A DNA stretch of 5,725 nt from Eubacteriaceae bacterium (GCA_017613995.1 JAGACT010000220.1:1-5725); one strand, 5' to 3'. Shown: positions 1 to 5,354, counted from the first letter of the stretch. The notes: a model not told the origin generated them from the sequence alone. Made by a program: numbers and translations.

Positions 1-191
1 AGGCCCTTTCGGAGAAGTTCTTCGAATCCCGTACGGAACAGATCAAGGAAAAGGTCAGGGGCTCCTTCTACGAGAACCTCTCCGGTGACGACGGGGATAC
101 CATCAGGGAGAAGATGACCGACGAGATATCCAAAGAGATCGAATCCTGCCTGATGAAGATGGCCAGGGTCGTGGAGATCCCCCTGGGATGA
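1..191 (+). CDS. C-terminal fragment of an unidentified protein
   Basis: This is an open frame entering from the left edge (first complete codon at position 3) and ending in TGA at 189-191. It encodes about 62 residues. The fragment is rich in Glu, Lys, Arg and Asp, looks amphipathic and helical, and ends in a short hydrophobic stretch (MARVVEIPLG). I cannot assign a family. A long helical tail of this kind would suit a large cytosolic protein such as a dynamin-like GTPase or a chaperone-associated factor, but this is only a guess. The stop lies 16 nt before the ATG of the next gene, whose ribosome binding site sits in the gap, so the two are probably co-transcribed. Coding is supported by the lack of stops in this frame and by the tight junction with the next gene. 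Confidence 0.7.
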   Translation, partial: ALSEKFFESRTEQIKEKVRGSFYENLSGDDGDTIREKMTDEISKEIESCLMKMARVVEIPLG

Positions 192-207
192 TTTTGGGAG
201 GTGAACA

Positions 208-1050
208 ATGAGTATAGAGTATGCCATCGATTATGACGGCGACGGTCAGCTGACGGTCTACAGAGGCGAATTCAGAAATCCCGACACAGTGCTCTACCGT
301 ATCGAGAAAGGCACGGTGATCGGAGAGGATTCGTATTACATCCGCAGCGTCCCAGACAAAAGGATAGTTTACACCGCAGTTCCGGATCCTTCGTATCCCG
401 GTTCCTTCCGCGTTTACGAGGGAGGTGAGAACACCTACGATTCCACCGTGGCGTTCTTCTATCACGCCACTGAACCCTACGACATTATCAGAAAAGGTGA
501 GAACGTTTTCGGGGAAGAACTGTACATCCTCAGACCCGGCAAAGCCTCAAAGTATGTCATAGAGAAAAGGGAGACACTGTCTGCCGCCGGCGCAGAAGGC
601 CCAGGTGCCCAATCAGGCCCCGGCCGCGCCTCCTCCGGAGGTGATGCTGCCGGCAGTTCGGGCATCTTCAGTATCATTCTGGTGGTTCTGGGCATTGCGG
701 CGTTCTTTGCCTGGTCCGGGTTCAATGCTGTGGTTTTCCTGGTCCTTCTGCCGGTGATCGGATTTGCCATAGGCACCAGGATAAAAAACAGAATGCTTCA
801 TGATAAGGCCGCGAAGGAATATGCCGCCGGCGTCAGAAGCGGTACGGAAAGCAGCGGTGATCGCGCCGCATCTCCCGGGAACGGGGCCGATCAGCCGGCT
901 GAGACCTCTCAGGAAGAGAAGAAGTACATACATACCTGTCCTTCCTGCGGTGCGAAAAGCCGTTTCCCGAAGGGAATAGGAAAGATAAGCTACAAATGCC
1001 CGAAATGCGGCAGCGTCAATGAGGCCGATACCGGAAAGGAGAAGCAATGA
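208..1050 (+). CDS. Membrane protein with C-terminal zinc ribbon, unknown function
   Basis: This 280-residue protein has four visible parts. Residues 1-120 are a soluble, probably beta-rich domain with many aromatic residues and an apparent internal duplication (around 30-46 and 91-109, each with a Y-x-I-x(2)-K-G...G-E...Y-x(2)-R pattern). Residues 121-151 are a Gly/Ala/Ser/Pro-rich linker. Residues 152-190 hold two closely spaced hydrophobic segments that likely form a membrane hairpin. Residues 191-280 are a polar tail with a low-complexity stretch, ending in a zinc ribbon with cysteines C244, C247, C264 and C267 (CPSCG...CPKCG). With a two-helix hairpin, the N-terminal domain and the ribbon should face the same side, most likely the cytoplasm. 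There is no signal peptide. The ATG at 208 has a strong GGAGGTG at 197-203. The stop overlaps the next start as ATGA. I do not recognise the family of the N-terminal domain; a metal-binding or scaffold role is inference. Confidence 0.88.
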   Translation: MSIEYAIDYDGDGQLTVYRGEFRNPDTVLYRIEKGTVIGEDSYYIRSVPDKRIVYTAVPDPSYPGSFRVYEGGENTYDSTVAFFYHATEPYDIIRKGENVFGEELYILRPGKASKYVIEKRETLSAAGAEGPGAQSGPGRASSGGDAAGSSGIFSIILVVLGIAAFFAWSGFNAVVFLVLLPVIGFAIGTRIKNRMLHDKAAKEYAAGVRSGTESSGDRAASPGNGADQPAETSQEEKKYIHTCPSCGAKSRFPKGIGKISYKCPKCGSVNEADTGKEKQ

Positions 1051-1364
1051 GAAGAGATAATCCATACATAGTCATAGGTCTCGGCATCCTCTCACTGGCA
1101 TCCCTTCTGACCGGATGGTACGGTGCGGCCGTCATCTTCGGAGCAGTTTTCCTGTGGTGCCTCGGAGACACGAAAAAGGATGCTGCCAAAGCCCCCCTGG
1201 ATCCCGATAAAAACGAGAGCACACAAGCGGCTTCCGCCGTACAGGTCACGGAGGAAGTAACGGAGGAAGTAACGAATGAAGTAATCGAAGAAGTGACCGA
1301 AGAAGCCGGTGAAAACGGTGATGCGGAAGTTATCTTCGAGCCGGAGTATACCGTTATAAAGTGA
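1047..1364 (+). CDS. Small membrane protein with acidic TEEV-repeat tail
   Basis: This 105-residue protein starts at the ATG that overlaps the upstream stop by 4 nt (ATGA, 1047-1050), with an AAAGGAG ribosome binding site just upstream at about 1035-1041. This arrangement suggests translational coupling with the zinc-ribbon protein. Residues 6-40 are hydrophobic and Gly-rich and probably form two short membrane-spanning helices. They are followed by a basic and then strongly acidic soluble tail. Residues 68-87 are five imperfect copies of a four-residue TEEV unit encoded by 12-nt tandem repeats. The protein ends at TGA 1362-1364. I recognise no family. Being small, membrane-bound and coupled, it may be a partner of the preceding protein in one membrane complex; that is inference from context. 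Expression as a real protein is likely, given the ribosome binding site and overlap. Confidence 0.82.
   Translation: MRRDNPYIVIGLGILSLASLLTGWYGAAVIFGAVFLWCLGDTKKDAAKAPLDPDKNESTQAASAVQVTEEVTEEVTNEVIEEVTEEAGENGDAEVIFEPEYTVIK
1248..1307 (+). repeat. 12-nt in-frame tandem repeat, five copies (TEEV)
   Basis: Five consecutive 12-nt units lie at 1248-1259, 1260-1271, 1272-1283, 1284-1295 and 1296-1307. The first two are identical (acggaggaagta); the later ones drift (acgaatgaagta, atcgaagaagtg, accgaagaagcc). Because the unit is a multiple of three, copy gain or loss keeps the reading frame. They encode TEEV, TEEV, TNEV, IEEV and TEEA at residues 68-87 of the small membrane protein. The decay from perfect to imperfect units suggests recent duplication at the 5' end. 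Confidence 0.9.
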
Positions 1365-1385
1365 GTGGGTTATGATCCCCCATTC

Positions 1386-1419
1386 AGAGAGCCGCAGGCC
1401 TTGGAGCCGGCGGCTCTTT
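1386..1419 (+). terminator. Weak hairpin terminator candidate after the membrane-protein genes
   Basis: An 8-bp perfect stem (agagccgc 1388-1395 with gcggctct 1410-1417) can extend by two weaker pairs to 1386/1419. The 14-nt loop can itself form a small GGC/GCC stem. It lies 22 nt after the stop codon at 1364, as expected for the end of the operon. The T run after the stem is only three bases long (1417-1419), so intrinsic termination would be inefficient; it could instead be an RNA-stabilising 3' hairpin. Confidence 0.45.
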
Positions 1420-1465
1420 ACTGATCTGTCCCGCAGCAGCCCGGCAGTAGGGTTCCGGGTATGTA

Positions 1466-1485
1466 TGCGTATCATGAAATATGCA
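1466..1485. promoter_or_regulatory. Inverted repeat upstream of the ammonia-lyase promoter
   Basis: The arms tgcgtat (1466-1472) and atatgca (1479-1485) are complementary over 7 bp with one G-T mismatch, around a 6-nt centre. The repeat ends 8 bp before the proposed -35 box at 1494, a common position for an activator site. No regulator is named and the match could be chance. Confidence 0.25.
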
Positions 1486-1493
1486 CGAATGAT

Positions 1494-1522
1494 TTGCGGT
1501 CGTTTTCTCAAAGTGATATGAT
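1494..1522 (+). promoter_or_regulatory. Extended -10 promoter for the ammonia-lyase gene
   Basis: The -10 box is TATGAT at 1517-1522 (5 of 6 to consensus), preceded by TGA at 1514-1516, which gives the extended TGn element. The -35 is TTGCGG at 1494-1499 (3 of 6, keeping TTG), with an exact 17-bp spacer. Transcription would begin near 1529, leaving a leader of about 75 nt before the ATG at 1604. The leader contains no clear riboswitch fold. It does contain a start-stop dipeptide-less ORF (ATGTAA at 1585-1590) close to the real start. Confidence 0.65.
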
Positions 1523-1603
1523 CGGTCTGATGCGGGGGATCGCTGCCGATAATACTGAGATTTGAAAAGCGGTTTTCTCATTGCATGTAATGGTGATAAT
1601 GAT

Positions 1604-2686
1604 ATGGAATACGTGATCAATAAAGGAAAAAAGCCAAACAGATATCCCCTGTTCGGGGAGGACGCAGCGGAAGAGGTGATCTCCTTCCACCGCAGTATCG
1701 AGGGATACTCCGAAACTCCCCTGACGTCCCTTCCATGCATGGCGCAGCGTCTCGGGACAGGCGGGCTGTACGTAAAGGACGAATCCTTCCGTTTCGGACT
1801 GGGAGCCTTCAAGGCCCTGGGGAGCCTGTACGCCATGGAGCGGATGCCGGGGGCGGACACCTTCGTGACAGCCACGGACGGCAACCACTGCAGGGCTGTA
1901 GCTTACGCCGCGCGGCGTCTCGGGAAGAAGGCCGTCGTGCTGATGCCCGCGGGAAGCAGTGAGGAAAGGCTTGGCAGCATCAGAAAAGAAGGGGCCGAAG
2001 CATGGGTCACATCCATGAACTATGACGATACAGTCAGGGAAGCCTCCCGGCTGGCCTGGGAGAACGGATGGCGCCTCATCCAGGACACCACGGTGGAGGG
2101 AAACGGGGACGCCGCCCTGTACATCATGCAGGGATATCTCACCATGGTGAAAGAAGCCCTCTCTCAGATGGACGCTCCCCCGACCCACGTGTTCCTCCAG
2201 GCCGGGGTGGGGTCCATGGCGGGAGCCGCTGCGGCCTATCTCCAGAACGTCTTCTATCCCGATTCCCCGGTGATCGTCGTCGTTGAAGCCGATGCCGCGG
2301 ACTGCTATTACAGGACTGTGAAAGCCTCCGACGGCAGGGTGCATCCTTCAACGGGGGATCTTGCCACCATCATGGCCGGCCTGGCCTGCGGCGAACCCAG
2401 CAGCATCGCACTGCCCATACTCATGGAAAGCGCGGACTGTTTCGTATCACTGACGGATGAGGATGACATGGCCGGGATAAGGGCTCTCCGGTATCCCGAG
2501 GGAAGCGACAGCGTCGTCTTTTCCGGGGAAAGCGGAGCCGCGGGCTTCTCGGCGCTGCTTTCGATAACGCAGGGAGGCCATGAAAGCCTCAGATCCGCTC
2601 TCGGCCTGGGGAAGGATTCCTCGGTACTGGTGTTTTCCACCGAGGGCGTCACCGACACACAGAGCTATGAGAAGATTATCTCCTGA
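1604..2686 (+). CDS. dpaL: Diaminopropionate ammonia-lyase, compact form
   Basis: This is a fold-type II PLP enzyme predicted to convert 2,3-diaminopropionate to pyruvate and two ammonia in the cytosol. From the ATG at 1604 it has 360 residues. Recognised family landmarks are VKDESFRFGLGAFK with the PLP lysine K70, TDGNH with D92, SMNYDDTVR at 137-145, QDTTVEG with D161, the phosphate-loop-like AGVGSMAG at 200-207, ATIMAGLACGEP at 254-265, SGESGAAG at 307-314 and STEG at 345-348. These match E. coli YgeX (about 398 residues; K77, D120, D189) as I recall it. Two oddities stand out. About 21 residues are missing between the PLP lysine and D92 relative to E. coli, and the usual GNHGRG reads GNHCRA. 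An in-frame TTG at 1562 would add 14 residues but lacks a ribosome binding site, whereas GGTGAT at 1592-1597 precedes the ATG at 1604. The gene appears monocistronic, between its own promoter and a strong terminator. A related threonine deaminase or serine dehydratase is less likely given the many DAPAL-specific motifs. Confidence 0.9.
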   Translation: MEYVINKGKKPNRYPLFGEDAAEEVISFHRSIEGYSETPLTSLPCMAQRLGTGGLYVKDESFRFGLGAFKALGSLYAMERMPGADTFVTATDGNHCRAVAYAARRLGKKAVVLMPAGSSEERLGSIRKEGAEAWVTSMNYDDTVREASRLAWENGWRLIQDTTVEGNGDAALYIMQGYLTMVKEALSQMDAPPTHVFLQAGVGSMAGAAAAYLQNVFYPDSPVIVVVEADAADCYYRTVKASDGRVHPSTGDLATIMAGLACGEPSSIALPILMESADCFVSLTDEDDMAGIRALRYPEGSDSVVFSGESGAAGFSALLSITQGGHESLRSALGLGKDSSVLVFSTEGVTDTQSYEKIIS

Positions 2687-2700
2687 AAAACGACAAAACA

Positions 2701-2734
2701 ACAAAGACACGGTGCTTTTCCGTGTCTTTGTTTT
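2701..2734. terminator. Strong bidirectional terminator between convergent genes
   Basis: A perfect 12-bp stem (acaaagacacgg 2701-2712 with ccgtgtctttgt 2720-2731) has a 7-nt loop and is followed by TTT on the plus strand. On the minus strand the flanking A-rich stretch 2687-2700 supplies an interrupted U-run. It lies 14 nt after the ammonia-lyase stop. It also lies directly after the TAA (2735-2733) of the minus-strand YolD-like gene, so it can end both convergent transcripts. Confidence 0.9.
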
Positions 2735-3158
2735 AAATGCCGGGAGAGCGGCTGAAAATGTCCGAATCTATCCCAAGGATATCGTCCAGCGATACCTTTG
2801 TGCCGTCGTCGGCGACGATGGTCCTCTCGGCCTCGTCGATCTTTTTTACCCTGAAGCTCTTTTCCGAGATCTCTCCTCCGGACTTCTTCTCATCGTCCGT
2901 GAAGACCGTGAGAGTCACCGGCGGCATCGAACCCAGGTGTTCCTTCAGCAGGGCTATGCGCCGGTCCAGCCGTTCCTTTTCGTTCTCGTCCAGCTCGGGC
3001 CTGCCGCTGGTGAGCCTGGCTTCCTCGATGATCGTCGCCCCGAAACCCGAAAGGGCCTGGAAGGGGGCGAACTGGGCTGCCCTGTCTATGCGGGCCATGG
3101 GAGTGTGTTTTGTTGATACCGGACGCTGAAGGTCCATGATGTCGTCGTAGCGGCTCAT
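2733..3158 (-). CDS. YolD-like protein, partner of the Y-family polymerase
   Basis: This 141-residue protein carries the family hallmark near its N-terminus: M21-A-R-I-D-R-A-A-Q-F-A-P-F33, followed by a Gly-rich turn and a charged helix (55-75). YolD-like proteins in Firmicutes are encoded next to UmuC-type translesion polymerases and are thought to help them, in a role loosely like UmuD; that is family knowledge, not shown here. The C-terminal half (78-130) looks like a small beta domain with a YolD-type IDDILGI-like segment (V122-I130). The start ATG overlaps the polymerase stop as ATGA (3158-3155), and a good AGGAGGG lies 8 nt upstream (3173-3167, inside the polymerase gene). Translation is therefore coupled to, but also independently primed from, the same SOS-controlled message. 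The stop TAA abuts the shared terminator. Confidence 0.88.
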   Translation of the reverse strand: MSRYDDIMDLQRPVSTKHTPMARIDRAAQFAPFQALSGFGATIIEEARLTSGRPELDENEKERLDRRIALLKEHLGSMPPVTLTVFTDDEKKSGGEISEKSFRVKKIDEAERTIVADDGTKVSLDDILGIDSDIFSRSPGI

Positions 3159-4657
3159 GCCTTGTGCCCTCCTATCTGTTCGTTTCTGTCTCGGAAGGTG
3201 GCGGAGTCCTCGAGGCTCACCGCCCTCATGACGGAGTTCTTGCCGTATTTCTTCCTGAGCTTCAGCATTGCGTCCTGAAGCTTTGCTTCCTTCTCATCCT
3301 TCTCCTGCTGAAGCTGCCTGAGCCTGTCCCGCTCCTCGTAATCCGTGAAGAAGTCCAGCTGCTCCGTGGTTTCCCGGGGAATATCCTCCTTTTTTATTAC
3401 GTCCATGGCGGCAACGGAGACCCTTCGGATCAGCAGGGAAGGATCCGAGATCTTTGCGTAAAGCTCCTCCACCTTATCGGTTATCAGCTTCGTGGATGAG
3501 GTATACATCCCGAAACCGACACTGCCGTGGGCATGCTCGGGGACCGAGCGGCCGTAGTAGTCCGTGACCTTTTTCCTGTCGGTGTCCGTGTTGGAGGAGT
3601 CGTAGTTTATCACCAGCACGAACTGGGAGGACACGAAGCCCTTTTCCACCAGGTCCATGACCACGCCCTCCGTCATTTCCCTCACTATGATCCTGGCTTC
3701 GTCGAAGCTGTAGGCCCGGGGCAGCACCTGGGTGGAGCCGGTGCTCCTGGCGGAGGGAGTGTAGCTCTTGATGTCGCCGATGGTGCAGGGCTCGATGCCC
3801 CAGGCGTGGTCTATAAGAAGTTCCGCGTTTATCCCGAAAAGGGAATACAGCAGGTCCTCGTTGTAATAGCTGGCGGCGTCTCCCAGGGAGCATCTGGCGA
3901 TATCCCCCATGGTATAAAGGCCGTGAGAGGAAAGCCTTCTGGCGTATCCGTTTCCCACCCGCCAGAAATCCGTTATGGGGGTATGCTCCCACAGCAGGCG
4001 CCGGTAGGACATTTCGTCCAGCTCCGCTATCCTGACTCCGTCCTCGTCGGCGGGGATGTGCTTGGCCACTATGTCCATGGCGATCTTGCACAGGTACAGG
4101 TTCGGGCCTATGCCCGCGGTGGCGGTGACGCCCGTGGCGGAGAGCACGTCATGGATCATTTTCATGGTCAGATCCCTGGCACTGAGGCCGTAGAGCTCCA
4201 GGTAGTCCGTGGCGTCGATGAAGACCTCGTCCACCGAGTAGACGTGCATGTCGTCCGGAGAGATGTATTTCATGTAGATTGAATAGATATCCGCGGAGTA
4301 GCGTATGTAGCGGGCCATCCTTGGGGTGGCGACTATGTAGTCCAGTTCCATGGAGGGATCCTTCCTGACGACGGTATCGTCGTAGCTGGAGCCTGAAAAC
4401 TTCCCTCCGGGGGCGTCCTTCAGCCTTATGGCGTTCACTTCCTTTACCCTCTGGACCACCTCAAAAAGCCTGGGGCGTCCCCCGATGCCGTAGCCCTTCA
4501 GGGAAGGGCTCACCGCCAGACAGATGGTCTTGTCCGTGCGGGAGCGGTCGGCCACCACCAGGTTGGTGGTAAGGGGATCCAGGCCTCTTTCGGCGCATTC
4601 CACCGAGGCGTAGAATGATTTCAGATCTATCGCTATGTAGGTCCTCTGCTTGTCCAT
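3155..4657 (-). CDS. UmuC/DinB-like Y-family translesion DNA polymerase
   Basis: From the ATG at 4657 this is a 500-residue error-prone polymerase that copies damaged DNA. The palm motif I10-D11-L-K-S-F-Y gives catalytic D11, with Y16 at the position of the steric gate that excludes ribonucleotides. The second metal-binding motif is S141-V-D143-E144. A helix-hairpin-helix thumb lies at about 229-255 (DFWRVGNGYARRL). The little-finger domain spans about 300-425. A beta-clamp binding motif follows at 433-437 (QLDFF). After this comes a charged coiled-coil tail (about 440-470) and a final block KYGKNSVMRA...RNEQIGGHKA that I recall as conserved in clostridial members. The length exceeds B. subtilis UvrX/YqjW (about 415) because of this tail. 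An upstream in-frame ATG at 4675 would add six residues, but it lies upstream of the -10 box and lacks a ribosome binding site, so 4657 is preferred. The gene forms an operon with the YolD-like gene and should be SOS-induced through the LexA box. Confidence 0.93.
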   Translation of the reverse strand: MDKQRTYIAIDLKSFYASVECAERGLDPLTTNLVVADRSRTDKTICLAVSPSLKGYGIGGRPRLFEVVQRVKEVNAIRLKDAPGGKFSGSSYDDTVVRKDPSMELDYIVATPRMARYIRYSADIYSIYMKYISPDDMHVYSVDEVFIDATDYLELYGLSARDLTMKMIHDVLSATGVTATAGIGPNLYLCKIAMDIVAKHIPADEDGVRIAELDEMSYRRLLWEHTPITDFWRVGNGYARRLSSHGLYTMGDIARCSLGDAASYYNEDLLYSLFGINAELLIDHAWGIEPCTIGDIKSYTPSARSTGSTQVLPRAYSFDEARIIVREMTEGVVMDLVEKGFVSSQFVLVINYDSSNTDTDRKKVTDYYGRSVPEHAHGSVGFGMYTSSTKLITDKVEELYAKISDPSLLIRRVSVAAMDVIKKEDIPRETTEQLDFFTDYEERDRLRQLQQEKDEKEAKLQDAMLKLRKKYGKNSVMRAVSLEDSATFRDRNEQIGGHKA

Positions 4658-4663
4658 GACATG

Positions 4664-4692
4664 ATTATATATCATATAGAACAGATGTTCAA
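4664..4692 (-). promoter_or_regulatory. Polymerase promoter, start point at the ATG
   Basis: On the minus strand the -35 is TTGAAC (4692-4687, 4 of 6), the spacer is exactly 17 bp (4686-4670) and the -10 is a perfect TATAAT (4669-4664). Counting the last base of the -10 as -7 places +1 at 4657, the A of the start codon. The region upstream of the -35 (about 4691-4715) is much richer in A/T than the surroundings and could act as an UP element. Confidence 0.75.
4679..4690. promoter_or_regulatory. LexA (SOS/DinR) box
   Basis: GAACAGATGTTC (plus strand; GAACATCTGTTC on the minus strand) is an exact match to the Gram-positive LexA core GAACNNNNGTTC. It overlaps the last four bases of the polymerase -35 box and runs into the spacer, so bound LexA would block RNA polymerase. 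It is the only such site I found in the window, and it sits in front of the gene family that LexA classically controls. Confidence 0.88.
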
Positions 4693-4720
4693 GAAAATTA
4701 AAAACAGTTTAGTATTGTGT

Positions 4721-4744
4721 CCCGGTATGGATTATCGCGCCGGG
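4721..4744. promoter_or_regulatory. Short inverted repeat near the lipoprotein promoter
   Basis: The arms CCCGG (4721-4725) and CCGGG (4740-4744) are separated by 14 bp and lie over the -35 region and spacer of the lipoprotein promoter. They are the only GC-rich islands in this otherwise A/T-rich stretch. They could be an operator, but 5-bp arms are too short to be sure. Confidence 0.25.
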
Positions 4745-4756
4745 TTCTGTTATAAT
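4728..4756 (+). promoter_or_regulatory. Extended -10 promoter for the lipoprotein gene
   Basis: A perfect TATAAT at 4751-4756 is preceded by TGT (4748-4750), giving an extended -10. The -35 at a 17-bp spacing is a poor TGGATT (4728-4733), which extended -10 promoters tolerate. Transcription would begin near 4763, leaving a leader of about 33 nt that holds the AGAGAGGG ribosome binding site at 4783-4790. The site is about 60 bp from the LexA box, so the lipoprotein is probably not SOS-controlled. Confidence 0.7.
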
Positions 4757-4795
4757 CAGTGATGTAAACCATCAATTAACAAAGAGAGGGAATAA

Positions 4796-5308
4796 ATGAA
4801 CAGGAAAACAACGAAATTACTGGCGATCGCCATGATCCTCATGCTGGCTCTCACCGCCGCGTCCTGCGGCTCCTCCGAGCCCGCAAAGCAGAAGACCCAG
4901 GTGGCCGATACCGGCACCGGCCTGAAGATCACCCTTCCCGAGGACCTGCAGAAGGATTCGATGGACGGATTCGATCTGTTCTATTACAATGATGAGTTCC
5001 TGGTAAGCGTCATCACTGAGACCTACGAGCTGCTGACCTCGGCGGGCATGGATCCAGAGAACATGGACCTGAAGGATTATTCCGACCTGGTGGCCTATGC
5101 CAACGGTGTTGAATTCGTTCAGGATGCGGACGGCAATTACGTAGCGGAGTATGACCGTACCCTGACCGACGGAAACTTCCATTACTATTCCACCGTATGC
5201 AAGGGCGCCAAGGCTTTCTACGTGGTGACCTTCGCGTGCTTCGCGGATGAGCAGGACACCTACGTCCCCATCTTCAAGGATCTGGTAAAGACCATCGAGC
5301 TCTACTAG
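4796..5308 (+). CDS. Small secreted lipoprotein, unknown function
   Basis: This 170-residue protein has a classic lipoprotein signal: basic MNRKTTK, a hydrophobic core at 8-20, then a lipobox ending AAS-C24, so Cys24 would be lipidated and the protein anchored on the outer face of the membrane. After a short Ser/Lys/Gln-rich tether (25-40), the mature part is a single acidic, aromatic-rich domain of about 130 residues. It starts with GLKITLPEDLQ and ends with YVPIFKDLVKTIEL. A strand-rich body closing with an F-x(2)-L-x(2)-T/S-I helix resembles the general PsbP/DcrB-like layout of small surface lipoproteins, but I cannot assign a family with confidence. It is monocistronic, with its own extended -10 promoter, a good ribosome binding site (AGAGAGGG, 5 nt from the ATG) and a strong terminator 18 nt after the stop. 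Confidence 0.9.
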   Translation: MNRKTTKLLAIAMILMLALTAASCGSSEPAKQKTQVADTGTGLKITLPEDLQKDSMDGFDLFYYNDEFLVSVITETYELLTSAGMDPENMDLKDYSDLVAYANGVEFVQDADGNYVAEYDRTLTDGNFHYYSTVCKGAKAFYVVTFACFADEQDTYVPIFKDLVKTIELY

Positions 5309-5326
5309 AACTAACCGGACATAAAT

Positions 5327-5354
5327 AATAACACGGGCGACCGTGTTATTTTTT
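5327..5354. terminator. Strong bidirectional terminator with GCGA tetraloop
   Basis: A perfect 10-bp stem (aataacacgg 5327-5336 with ccgtgttatt 5341-5350) is closed by GCGA, a GNRA-type tetraloop, and followed by a run of Ts to 5354 on the plus strand. The A/T-rich left flank (5321-5331) gives a partial U-run in the other direction. It ends the lipoprotein transcript and, on the minus strand, contains the TAA (5348-5346) of the amidotransferase-like gene within its stem. Confidence 0.92.

Noticed and set aside
1365..1561. Possible riboswitch or small RNA in the gap before the ammonia-lyase
   Set aside because: Only short hairpins (1388-1417, 1440-1459, 1466-1485) are visible; none matches a riboswitch core I know, and most of them lie upstream of the predicted transcription start.
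1562..1603. TTG at 1562 as the ammonia-lyase start
   Set aside because: There is no ribosome binding site before it, the 14 extra residues show no family match, and the ATG at 1604 has GGTGAT at a suitable distance.
1508..2344. Long minus-strand open frame of 278 codons opposite the ammonia-lyase
   Set aside because: It is a GC-rich shadow of a well-supported gene. The translation is rich in His, Gly and Arg with no recognisable domain, and it has no promoter or ribosome binding site of its own.
2580..3116. Plus-strand open frame running from the end of the ammonia-lyase across the terminator into the YolD-like gene
   Set aside because: It crosses a strong 12-bp terminator and overlaps two well-supported genes. 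The translation resembles no family.
3527..4282. Plus-strand open frame of 251 codons opposite the polymerase
   Set aside because: It lies entirely within the polymerase gene on the other strand, has Gly/Val/His-rich low-information content, and has no ribosome binding site or family motif.
4655..4675. Upstream ATG at 4675 as the polymerase start
   Set aside because: It lies upstream of the perfect -10 box, lacks a ribosome binding site and adds only six residues that are not part of the conserved N-terminus.
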